Positions 55,528-64,000 of a stretch of DNA of 64,000 nucleotides are shown here, one piece after another; within the stretch, counting starts at the first letter, position 1; each line of letters begins with the position of its first letter. The notes under the pieces were generated by a model, which did not search any database, was not told where the DNA came from, and saw only the letters and a list, made by a program, of their open reading frames with translations. The position numbers and the translations under genes were made by a program. Origin of the DNA: UBA6489 sp942490775. Its GTDB lineage: Bacteria > Patescibacteriota > Gracilibacteria > BD1-5 > UBA6164. The stretch lies in assembly GCA_942490775.1 (NCBI GenBank), contig CALNYL010000005.1:7371-71370 (forward strand), in the 5' to 3' direction.

Positions 55528-58500
55528 TTAATTTAATATATCTACAAGACTTTGGATATCATACTGATAATTGTATGCAATTACTTGTAATAATAATTTT
55601 TTGTTTATATAATCTACTACATATTTTAGATGAGGCTTTATTTCCCCTATTCTATCTAAGCTTACCATAATTCTAATTAGATGTTCAGCTCTTTGTGTAT
55701 CAGAGTAGTATTTATTTTCTAGCTTTCAGTGAAGACTAATTAATAGATTGTTTATTTTTGTTATTATAGAAGATGTTGGAAGTTTGTCATATATACATAC
55801 TTGACTAGATGAATATGTATATATAGAATCTTTATCAAGATAACATCTATTTACAAAAGTTTTATATATAGGTCTTCCGTAAGAATATTTTACTCAACAT
55901 GCTGGAGTATATGCTGTTGAACAAACCAAATTCCCTTGTCAAATAGTATAATTTCTTTGTGCATAATTATTAGACTCATTAGACTCATCAATATAATTAT
56001 TTTTATCAACATATGCCTTGAAAGTATAAAACTCACCATTAGGTTCATGATCTTCAAAGTAATTAAATTCACATTCTAAAATAACACTTTCAGCACTTCA
56101 ATCTCTAGTATCATAATTAGTTTGAGTATTTATATAACAATATTCTAAGTTATTATTATTATCATCATATAAATACACATAATAATTATAATTTTCTAAA
56201 TTAGCCATTCAAGTGATATTAATATAACCTTTAGTATTAATAGTATCACCTTTTTGAACATTAGAAGCAGTATCTTGAAGATATATAGAAGTAATCTCTA
56301 AATCAGGCTCAACATTTAATTCATCACCAATAGTATAATTTCTTTGTGCATAATTATTAGACTCATTAGACTCATCAATATAATCATTTTTATCAACATA
56401 TGCCTTGAAAGTATAAAACTCACCATTAGGTTCATGATTTTCAAAGTAATTAAACTCACATTCTAAAATAACACTTTCAGCACTTCAATCTCTAGTATCA
56501 TAATTAGTTTGAGTATTTATATAACAATATTCTAAGTTATTATTATTATCATCATATAAATACACATAATAATTATAATTTTCTAAATTATCCATTCCAG
56601 TGATATTAATATAACCTTTAGTATTAATAGTATCACCTTTTTGAACATTAGAAGCAGTATCTTGAAGATATATAGAAGTAATCTCTAAATCAGGCTCAAC
56701 ATTTAATTCATCACCAATAGTATAATTTCTTTGTGCATAATTATTAGACTCATTAGACTCATCAATATAATCATTTTTATCAACATATGCCTTGAAAGTA
56801 TAAAACTCACCATTAGGTTCATGATCTTCAAAGTAATTAAATTCACATTCTAAAATAACACTTTCAGCACTTCAATCTCTAGTATCATAATTAGTTTGAG
56901 TATTTATATAACAATATTCTAAGTTATTATTATTATCATCATATAAATACACATAATAATTATAATTTTCTAAATTATCCATTCCAGTGATATTAATATA
57001 ACCTTTAGTATTAATAGTATCACCTTTTTGAACATTAGAAGCAGTATCTTGAAGATATATAGAAGTAATCTCTAAATCAGGCTCAACATTTAATTCATCA
57101 CCAATAGTATAATTTCTAGTTTTGATAATTATTAGACTCATTAGACTCATCAATATAATTATTTTTATCAACATATGCCTTGAAAGTATAAACCTCACCA
57201 TTAGGTTCATGATTTTCAAAGTAATTAAACTCACATTCTAAAATAACACTTTCAGCACTTCAATCTCTAGTATCATAATTAGTTTGAGTATTTATATAAC
57301 AATATTCTAAGTTATTATTATTATCATCATATAAATACACATAATAATTATAATTTTCTAAATTATCCATTCCAGTGATATTAATATAACCTTTAGTATT
57401 AATAGTATCACCTTTTTGAACATTAGAAGCAGTATCTTGAAGATATATAGAAGTAATCTCTAAATCAGGCTCAACACTTAATTCATCACCAATAGTATAA
57501 TTTCTTTGTGCATAATTATTAGACTCATTAGACTCATCAATATAATTATTTTTATCAACATATGCCTTGAAAGTATAAACCTCACCATTAGGTTCATGAT
57601 TTTCAAAGTAATTAAACTCACATTCTAAAATAACACTTTCAGCACTTCAATCTCTAGTATCATAATTAGTTTGAGTATTTATATAACAATATTCTAAGTT
57701 ATTATTATTATCATCATATAAATACACATAATAATTATAATTTTCTAAATTATCCATTCCAGAGATAATAATATAACCTTTAGTATTAATAGTATCACCT
57801 TTTTGAACATTAGAAGCAGTATCTTGAAGATATATAGAAGTAATCTCTAAATCAGGCTCAACATTTAATTCATCACCAATAGTATAATTTCTTTGTGCAT
57901 AATTATTAGACTCATTAGACTCATCAATATAATCATTTTTATCAACATATGCTCTGAAAGTATATTCTTTACCACTAGGATCATAGTTATCAAAATAGTC
58001 AAAATCACATTCTACTGTCATACATTTTCAGAACTTCAATTCTCTAGTATCATCCATTTGTTATAAGATTTTTATAACAAGATTCCAAAAAACCATTATT
58101 TTCGTTGTATAAATATGCATGATAAGTAAAGCTGTCTCCATCATCCATTCATGTAATACTTATATAACTCTTTGTAGTTATAGTATCACCTTTCTGAACA
58201 TTAGAAGCAGTATCAAGTAAATAAATAGAGCTTAAATTTATATCAGGTTCTCCATTATTTTCTTCTATTGTTACAGTAATCTCATCTGTTTCAGATGTTC
58301 AATCTGTACGAAAACATTTTATTCATATCTCTAAACTCGTTGTACTAGAACTTATATAAGAGCTAGTAGTAGGAAAAGAAGCACTATCAATTGGCTCATA
58401 AGTAGTTTCATTCCATTGCACTACACCAATATTTGTTCTAGTATGAAGGTTATCAATTCATAATCAAACACATCTAGAAAACTCTGGACTTCATTCAAAA

Positions 58501-58652
58501 TGCCATTGTAAATTTATATCTTGTCATCTTGTTACAGATACATCTCATGATATAGAATGTATCTCTACAACAGCAAAAGCATTGCTAAATAATGTTAACA
58601 AAATCGATAACCATAAAATTATAGCTAATGGCTTTTTATAAATATTTCTCAT
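55528..58652 (-). pseudogene. Secreted CARDB-repeat surface protein with two frame breaks
   Basis: ATG 58652, TAA 55528-55530. Signal peptide RNIYKKPLAIILWLSILLTL, then FSNAFA; an N-terminal Ig-like domain; then six or seven CARDB-type repeats of 129 residues. Each runs PDLEITSIYLQDTASNVQKG, a beta sandwich with GMDNLENYNYYVYLYDDNNN, a Cys pair (CYIN, ILECEFNYF), and FKAYVDKNDYIDESNESNNY. The C-terminus is a separate helical domain with four cysteines. Frame breaks lie near 58040 and at about 57115. Subtracting one base for each, 3123 bases = 1041 codons. CARDB domains (cell adhesion related) occur on secreted adhesins. If the breaks are assembly errors, the full adhesin is made. Confidence 0.8.
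56046..57982. repeat. Tandem 387-bp repeats coding CARDB domains
   Basis: The marker CATGATCTTCAAAGTAAT or CATGATTTTCAAAGTAAT starts at 56046, 56433, 56820, 57208 and 57595: intervals 387, 387, 388 and 387 bases (129 codons). The single 388 interval contains the frame break at 57110-57125, where TTTGTGCATAAT of the other copies is replaced by AGTTTTGATAAT plus one extra base. Confidence 0.9.
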
Positions 58653-58882
58653 AATAAAATAATTTATAAAATAAAAATTAAAATATACATTAAGGAAGTT
58701 TAGAAAAAAGTTCCTAAATACATTTTTAGTAACGACATTATTATATTCAAGTGACAAAAAAAAGCAAATCTAACTTGACTTATTCCCATTTTTAGGCATC
58801 CTTTAGTCATGGTAAATATTGATTTTATACCTATATTAGTAGATATTTAATATTAAAAATAATATACTTTATATCATTTTTT

Positions 58883-58910
58883 TTGACTTATTTTATAAAA
58901 TAAATAATAT
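58883..58910 (+). promoter_or_regulatory. Likely sigma-70 type promoter for the trp genes
   Basis: TTGACT (58883-58888), 16-base spacer, TAATAT (58905-58910), 31 bases before the ATG of the TrpR-like gene. No clear operator palindrome seen. Confidence 0.5.
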
Positions 58911-58940
58911 CTTCATATTACTATAATAATACAGAAATAC

Positions 58941-59204
58941 ATGAAATTACCAGAATCTTTAAAATTACTCACAGACACACTTTGGCAAATCAATAACAAA
59001 AGTGATTTTTCAGGTGTCTTAGCAGATTTATTAACTCCTTCCGAGATAACAGATGTAGCAGATAGAATAAAAATCTTAAAAATGCTAAAAAAATGAACCC
59101 CCCAAAGAAAAATAGCTGAAGAGCTTTGAATTTCTGTAACAACAGTTACAAGAGGGAATAGAGTTTTAAAATACGAAGGGAAAGGGATAGAAAAATATAT
59201 ATAA
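58941..59204 (+). CDS. TrpR/YerC-family helix-turn-helix regulator
   Basis: 87 residues, ATG 58941, TAA 59202-59204. TrpR-like fold: an N-terminal helical pair (DFSGVLADLLTPSEITDVAD), RIKILKMLKKGTPQRKIAEE, LGISVTTVTRGNRVLKYEGK. TrpR itself binds tryptophan and blocks trp operons; YerC members are similar in size and unstudied in detail. First gene of a cluster with trpC, trpD and trpF, which fits control of tryptophan synthesis. Confidence 0.85.
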
Positions 59205-59214
59205 TACATCCTAA

Positions 59215-59250
59215 ATTCCTTGCCTTTAATACGAAAGGAAGGAGATTACA
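59215..59250. repeat. Palindromic element after the TrpR-like gene
   Basis: TTCCTTGCCTTT / AAAGGAAGGA with AATACG between; same style as the other A/G-rich palindromes. Confidence 0.6.
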
Positions 59251-59286
59251 AATTAGTGAAAATAAAAATTAAATAATATAAAAAAA

Positions 59287-60066
59287 ATGAACATTTTAGA
59301 TAAAATAATTTTAAACAAAAAAAGAGAATTAAAAAAGATTAAATCAAGCTCCCAAAAGTTTAAAAAAATATTTTCAAAAAAAGAAGCTAATATTATTTGA
59401 GAAATAAAATTAGCATCCCCAAAATTTGATTACTCAGATAAAATAGATATGAAACAAGTTTTTGATTTTTATTGAAATAGTAAAAACATAAAAGCTGTCT
59501 CTATCCTTATTGATGAAAAATATTTTTTTTGAGATATAGAAAGAGGATATAATTTTAAAAAAAAATACGAGAAACCAATATTTTTTAAAGAATTTATCAT
59601 AAGCAAAAAACAAATAGACTGAGCAAGTTATTTCTGATATGACTGATTACTTCTTTTAAAAAGAATCCTAAATACAGAAAAAATAAAAGAATTTATAGAA
59701 TATTCTCTAAAAAAAGATATTTTTCCTATAGTTGAAGTTGATAATGAAAAAGATTTAGAAAAAGTTTTAAAAATAGATTTAGACTTTTGAATATGAATAA
59801 ACTGCAGAAACTTATGAACTATGGAAATTGATAGAAATAGACACTTTGAAATTTATGAAAAATATAAAGAAAAACTTGAAAAAAGATTAGTTTTTGCTTT
59901 TTCTTGAATAGACAATTTGGAGCAAGTAGGAGAGTATAAGTGAAAATATAATGGAGTATTGATAGGAACTTATTTTATGAAGAAGCTTTGAAGGAGGACT
60001 TATTTATACCACCATCCTAGCCCCATCCTTTATCGAAAGGAGGGGAGGAACAATTTGATTTCCTAA
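59287..60066 (+). CDS. trpC: Indole-3-glycerol phosphate synthase
   Basis: 259 residues, ATG 59287, TAA 60064-60066. (beta/alpha)8 barrel motifs: ILDKIILNKKRELKK, IIGEIKLASPKF (catalytic Lys of the E-x-K-x-x-SP), VSILIDEKYFFGDIERGYNF, IFFKEFIISKKQIDGASYFG (second catalytic Lys), LLLLKRIL, VEVDNEKDLEK, FGIGINCRNLGTMEID (INxRNL), and FAFSGI. Closes the indole ring in tryptophan synthesis. The last ~25 residues (LYHHPSPILYRKEGRNNLIS) come from a palindromic element at 60015-60050 and replace the normal C-terminus. Confidence 0.88.
60015..60050. repeat. Palindrome forming the 3' end of trpC
   Basis: CCCCATCCTTTA TCG AAAGGAGGGG with ACCACCATCCTAG to the left, as in the cca and ligase elements. 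It is translated to the stop. Confidence 0.75.
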
Positions 60067-60155
60067 TATTTATAAAAGAGAAAAAAAATGCACGCATCTC
60101 TTTCTTTACTTTAAGGAGGATATTATAAATAATATTACAACTTAACAAAAAAACT

Positions 60156-61008
60156 ATGCTAAAATTTATACAAACAGTACTAGAAAAAAAACTAACAGAA
60201 GACCAAAAATTAAAACTACTAATAGAAATAGCAAACAAAAAAGTAGAACCCGAAGAACTAGCAGATATTATCAAATACATAAAATCTAAACAAGCAATAA
60301 AACTAGAACTACCAAACTCACTAGATATAGTCTGAACATGATGAAGCTGACTACCAAGAATAAACACCTCAACTCTAACTTGCCTTAAATTAGCAAAAGA
60401 AGGTGTAAAAATAACAAAACACTGAAACAATGCAGCAAGCTGAAGATTCGGAAGCTTTGACCTAATAGAAGAACTTGGATATAAAATTCCTGAAACCAAA
60501 GAAGAAGTACTAGAAGAATATGAAAAAAACAACCTAGCATTTTTACATGCAAAAAAATTCTACCCATTCTTTAAAGAATTCTGAGAAGTCAGAAAAAGAT
60601 ACTGAAAACCAACTATTTTTAATATATTATGACCCTTACTATGTCCAGTAAACAGTGAAAACCAACTTATAGGTTGTAGCTTTGCAGATAAAATGGAATT
60701 TATGATAGAAACCTCTAAGGCTTCTATGAAGAAAAAGAGTAATGGTAGTTAGAGGAGATGATTGACTTGATGAAGTTACTCTATCAGCAGAAACTAAAAT
60801 ATATGAACTATCTGATTGAAAAATAAAAAACTACAAAGTCACTCCTGAAGAACTTGGATTTAAAAGAGTCCCAATTGAAGAAATTATGGCAGAAAAAGTA
60901 GAGTTTAAAATAGCAATAGCAAAAGATATAATTAACTGAACCTGCAAAGATGCTTACAATGATTTGGTTGAGTTGAATATGAAGATGGCGAAAAGATTGA
61001 TGAGATAA
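60156..61008 (+). pseudogene. trpD: Anthranilate phosphoribosyltransferase with one frame break
   Basis: ATG 60156; the frame breaks near 60735 (AAGAAAAAGAGTAATGG) and continues one base over to TAA 61006-61008. Minus one base: 284 codons, shorter than the usual ~340. Motifs: DIVGTGGSGLPRINTSTLTC (PRPP loop, GTGG-x8-NxST), KHGNNAASGRFGSFDLIEEL, LHAKKFYPFF, RKRYGKPTIFNILGPLLCPV (RxxLGxRTxFNxLGPLxNP), and, after the break, VVRGDDGLDEVTL (GxDGxDE). All catalytic parts are there. Probably functional if the break is an error. Confidence 0.82.
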
Positions 61009-61132
61009 TAACACAGGGTGAATAATCCACCCCTACTATAAATATTACTGTAGGGCAAATTCCTTGTGTTTGCCCTTTAATACTAAAGGAGAGGAAGATA
61101 CAGTAGGAATTTATATATATAATAAAAAAACA
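61009..61132. repeat. Cluster of small palindromes between trpD and trpF
   Basis: CCCTACTATAAATATTACTG with TAGGG (hairpin), GGGCAAATTCC/TTTGCCC (hairpin) and CCTTTAATACTAAAGGAGAG follow each other. At 36595-36640 there is similar GTAGGTGCAATACCTTG..TTGCCC material. REP-like elements; may lower trpF translation or act as a weak terminator. Confidence 0.5.
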
Positions 61133-61789
61133 ATGAAACACAAAATACTAAAAATCTGCTGAATCAGAAAACCACTTTCAAACTATTACTGAATAGACCT
61201 ACTCGGTTTTAATTTTATAGAACATTTCAAAAAGAAAAATAACCACACAACAAGCAAAAAACATAGAAACACCACTTTCAGTTATGAGAATATGACTCTT
61301 TTGAAGATACGACAAACAAAATAAACTCTGGTGCGATTTATCAGAAGAAGAAACAGATAAAATTATAGAAACTAGCAAAAGAAACCAGGTATGAAATGAG
61401 TACAAGCTTATGGAGTATCAAACTTTGAAAAATTTAAACAAGCCTGACTATACACAATATGCCCAATAAACCACAATGAAATAATATCTTCACCCATAGC
61501 CACAATTATTTGAAATATAAAAGAAGAAAATCTAGAAAATATTGATTTACTAATAATAGACTCCTCAAACCCCTGAAGTTGAAAAAGCTATAATTACTCC
61601 AATTTATCAGAATTAAAAATCAGAAAACCATTTTTAGTAGCTTGATGAGTTGATAAAAACAGTATTTCAGAAATCTTTAAGCAAGTACCAAATTGTATAT
61701 GAGTAGATATTGCTTCTGGAGTTGATAATTGAGAGAATGTGGATGAGGAGATGGTGAGGGAGGTTTTGGAGAGGATAGGAAGAATTTAG
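61133..61789 (+). pseudogene. trpF: Phosphoribosylanthranilate isomerase with two compensating frame breaks
   Basis: ATG 61133, TAG 61787-61789, 219 codons in total. The start LKICGIRKPL has the catalytic Cys of the KICG motif, followed by YYGIDLLGFNFI. Near 61225 the frame shifts by +1 (SKRKITTQQAKNI), and near 61397 it shifts back, giving VQAYGVSNFEKFKQAGLYTI, LLIIDSS with the catalytic Asp region, PFLVAGGVDKNSISEI (AGGL-type phosphate loop) and IGVDIASGVDNGENVDEEMV (D-SSGVE). The net shift is zero. Catalyses the Amadori step before TrpC. Two opposite indels in 170 bases look more like sequencing noise than decay. Confidence 0.75.
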
Positions 61790-61855
61790 AGAAACTAATT
61801 TGCATATTTCTGAAAAATAATATAATATCGTGTAAGTATAATGTAATTACAAAAT

Positions 61856-62005
61856 ATGACTACAACTTTTCAAATTAGAATAGACGAAGATTTAAAAAAG
61901 AATTTTCTTTTAAAATCAAAAGAAAAATGACTTGATTGAAGTATGTTAATTAGGTATTTTATAAAAAGCTTCACTGAAAAACCAGATATTGTAAACTTTG
62001 GATAG
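61856..62005 (+). CDS. Small RelB/DinJ-like ribbon-helix-helix protein
   Basis: 49 residues, ATG 61856, TAG 62003-62005. TTTFQIRIDEDLKKNFLLKS with the ribbon strand TFQIRID, then a helix-turn-helix of the RHH type (GLDGSMLIRYFIKSF). Length and pattern fit a RelB/DinJ antitoxin. No intact RelE-type toxin follows; only a 22-codon ORF (MKDKEIVSKLEKYRINLIVY) is seen at about 62040. Confidence 0.6.
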
Positions 62006-62130
62006 TACAAGATGGTTTTTTGAATGAATTATGAAAGATAAAGAAATAGTTTCTAAGCTAGAAAAATATCGAATAAACTTGATAGTATATGATTTTTAAC
62101 AAATTCAAACTTTGAAAAGTTATTATGAAA

Positions 62131-63934
62131 TTAAAAGGGGATAGTATTTTTACCTAAATCAATGTTATTATCAGAATCGTAACCATAAAATATATCTGTG
62201 TTAATAGAAATTTTCATTATTGGAAGTTGCTTCAGCATATCACATTGAAGTAAAAACTACACCTGTTGTTCCATCGCATGTATTCTCTATATCTCATCCA
62301 GATGCTCCAGCATATTTTGAACGATTTATATTATCGGTAATATGAAAATGATAATAGGCAATACCATATAGAGGTCTATATGGTCTATGTGCACCATTAC
62401 TACTTGATTCAGATAATATATTTATTAAATCTATTTTTCAATTTCTTAACACTACTTTTTCTCCGTATTCAGTTGATTCATCATTGTAATCAGAAAGTAT
62501 TAAATTTCCTAGTTTAGATTGTGTAATTTTTGTATCTCTTAATCCTTCATAAATTAATATTGTTTCTGTAGAATTTGTAAAGTTGGAGCATTTTGATTGG
62601 AAATTCTTGGTGGAGAATTTGAATCTATTGTGCTATATGCTTTTGTCGATAAGTAAATTATATTTAATTCTATTTCAAGCTCTTGACGATTTAATAACTT
62701 TTGAGTAAGTAATGGGCTATTTGAGATTTCACCAAGGAATGTAAGATCTTTAATTGTATACTTTTCCTTTCTTCATTCTAAATGAGAAAGAATTTCCAAC
62801 ATTTTAGTTTCATTAAAATTTTGTACAAAATGTAACATATCATAATTCCAAAAAAAATTACGGGAAACTTTTTCTCCAAACTCTTTTTCAATAAAACTAG
62901 TTATAGGATTTAAAGTATCAGAAGAAAATAGTAATTCTTGTTTTTCAGTATCTTCTTTTATTATGTTATATAACTCCCATAATTGAAAAAGATTGCTTAC
63001 ATTATAACTTAAATACTCTTCTTTATCAGTATCATTAATTTTTTTACAAAAAGTTAAAAAGTCTTTATTATTAATTATGTTTAATAAAGTTGGAAATTCT
63101 ACTTAAATAAAATTTTAATTGTTCTAAATAAGAAAATAATATTTCACTAACATCTCAAAATATCATTTTCATCTAATTCTTTTAGAAAATTTCTTATTTC
63201 CATTGAAAAATCTAACATTGTTATAGCACGAATAGCTCTTCTTTTATATTTTATTTCCTTCATGTTTCTAGTTCCTATTAAAGATCTGATATAATTATAT
63301 TCATCTACCTTTGAATCTTTTTCTATCATTTCCTCCTAGAATATTATTAGGAATGCCTTTTTTATTTAAAATATAAGCTATTTCAGTTGTACAATAAGAA
63401 GCCTCCTCTTGAGTAAAGCCAAAATTTTTCTTTAAGCATAAAATAAACTTCCTTGAGAATTTCTTTTCAACTCCCCTTGTTCTTTATTTTTTACTACTTA
63501 TAAAATCCTTTATATTAAATAGAAAATGAAAAAGATCTTCTCCATCTGATATATGAAAATAATTGAAAAATATAATAATTTTCACCTCATATTCTACGAT
63601 AAATACCATTCCATTCTTTTTTGCTAATAACCTTATCTACTAGTAATTCTCTTTTAATACTAGACTTTGTTGTTTTCAGTCTATATTGTAAAAATATTGG
63701 ATCTTTATTATTATTTTGAAGCAGATAGCACAATATATTACTTAGTTTCTCATCTATATATTCTTCTTTTGAGAGCAGAATCTTCTTTAGAAAACAGTAG
63801 ATATGGTGAAACCCTTTTAGTGTATTAAGTTTTATCGGTTGTTCTGAGGAATCTTTATAATTGATTTTAGGTTTTCAAGAGATTATATCTCCTATATATT
63901 CTAAATTAGAAATTAAAGTCTCAATTTATTTCAT
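62131..63934 (-). pseudogene. Large protein gene with many frame breaks
   Basis: Minus-strand coding pieces follow one another with changes of frame: NLEYIGDIISGKPKINYKDS (63.9 kb), IIFFNYFHISDGEDLFHFLF, VEKKFSRKFILCLKKNFGFT, MIEKDSKVDEYNYIRSLIGT (63.3 kb), EFPTLLNIINNKDFLTFCKK to SPPRISNQNAP (63.1-62.6 kb), then TETILIYEGLRDTKITQSKL to VVFTSMGYAEATSNN (62.6-62.2 kb) and SINTDIFYGYDSDNNIDLG with TAA at 62131-62133. An in-frame TAA also follows two codons after ATG 63934. At least five breaks. No domain recognised; it looks like a cytoplasmic or phage-like protein of about 590 residues. Decayed, or a stretch of poor assembly. Confidence 0.5.
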
Positions 63935-64000
63935 AAAAATAATTTGTTTTTATATAAGTAGTTATTAAAATGTTTGAGTTAGTTTAATTGTCTCATTTTA

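Noticed and set aside
55870..58000. Possible CRISPR array or satellite from the regular repeats
   Set aside because: The 387-base period is a multiple of three, there is no spacer/repeat structure, and the minus strand codes for CARDB domains throughout.
15960..62000. Programmed +1 frameshifting at TAA/TAG as in Euplotes
   Set aside because: Skipping the first T of the stop restores the frame by construction. In the kinase, the natural protein (membrane helix and HAMP-like linker) is already in the second frame ~90 bases before the stop, and trpF has an opposite shift. No shared slip motif found. Kept only as a question under the frame-break finding.
62006..62130. Toxin partner for the RelB-like protein
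   Set aside because: Only a 22-codon ORF is present, with no RelE-like strand or catalytic residues.
1..64000. Short standard-code ORFs (60-200 codons) all over both strands
   Set aside because: Most end at TGA and are pieces of longer code-25 genes, or lie antisense to them. Only frames open under TGA = Gly with plausible protein content were kept.

Overview
The window is AT-rich bacterial DNA that only makes sense when UGA is read as glycine (genetic code 25). Nearly every gene is cut at TGA under the standard code. With TGA = Gly, family motifs reappear intact: HPFxDGNGR in Fic, GxGxGKT in two UvrD helicases, GGGGARG and GTSMG in a patatin, HELKTP in a histidine kinase. TAA and TAG remain stops. 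This code, together with many short type IV pilin-like and repeat-rich surface proteins, points to the Gracilibacteria (BD1-5) / Absconditabacteria (SR1) part of the Candidate Phyla Radiation. The sequence does not let me choose between the two. I saw no rRNA, tRNA or CRISPR array.

Layout. 0-5 kb: a partial unknown gene, a Fic protein, a membrane-anchored methyltransferase, ThrH and an AvtA-type aminotransferase. 5-10.4 kb: a Cys-rich-repeat surface protein, a pilin-like protein, a Wzx/MATE-type flippase and a TPR protein. 10.5-16.8 kb: a decayed island in which one 754-codon gene is split by two complete insertion sequences (IS66-like and IS5-like), followed by remnants and a frameshifted caspase-like protease. 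16.9-26 kb: two UvrD/Rep helicases (one with a RecB-like nuclease tail), a VanW protein, CorA and a lipoprotein. 26-36.5 kb: a lipoprotein, a giant 1819-residue pilin-headed glycine-rich adhesin with 1644-bp tandem repeats, a smaller paralogue, and a divergent two-component system. 36.7-44.4 kb: acyl/AMP ligase, patatin, a very large unknown protein, a gene between direct repeats, and another pilin-like protein. 44.5-49.1 kb: glycosyltransferase, small membrane protein, a Nudix gene with an in-frame TAG, CCA-adding enzyme, and a divergent NADAR-KptA pair. 49.1-54.9 kb: decayed secreted-protein genes, a large exported protein, and a phospholipid cassette (PgsA, PgpA, CarS-like). 55-58.7 kb: a CARDB-repeat surface protein. 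58.9-61.8 kb: a TrpR-like regulator with trpC, trpD and trpF. 61.8-64 kb: a small RelB-like antitoxin and a badly broken gene.

Themes. First, surface attachment: pilin-headed adhesins, Fn3/DUF4215 and CARDB proteins, VanW, flippase and glycosyltransferase would suit a host-attached lifestyle (inference). Second, short GC-richer palindromes occur both between genes and in frame inside conserved enzymes (two UvrD helicases, AMP ligase, CCA enzyme, TrpC tail), as Rickettsia palindromic elements do. Third, many otherwise convincing genes carry one-base frame breaks. Most have one extra base, so uncorrected assembly insertions must be excluded before calling them pseudogenes.
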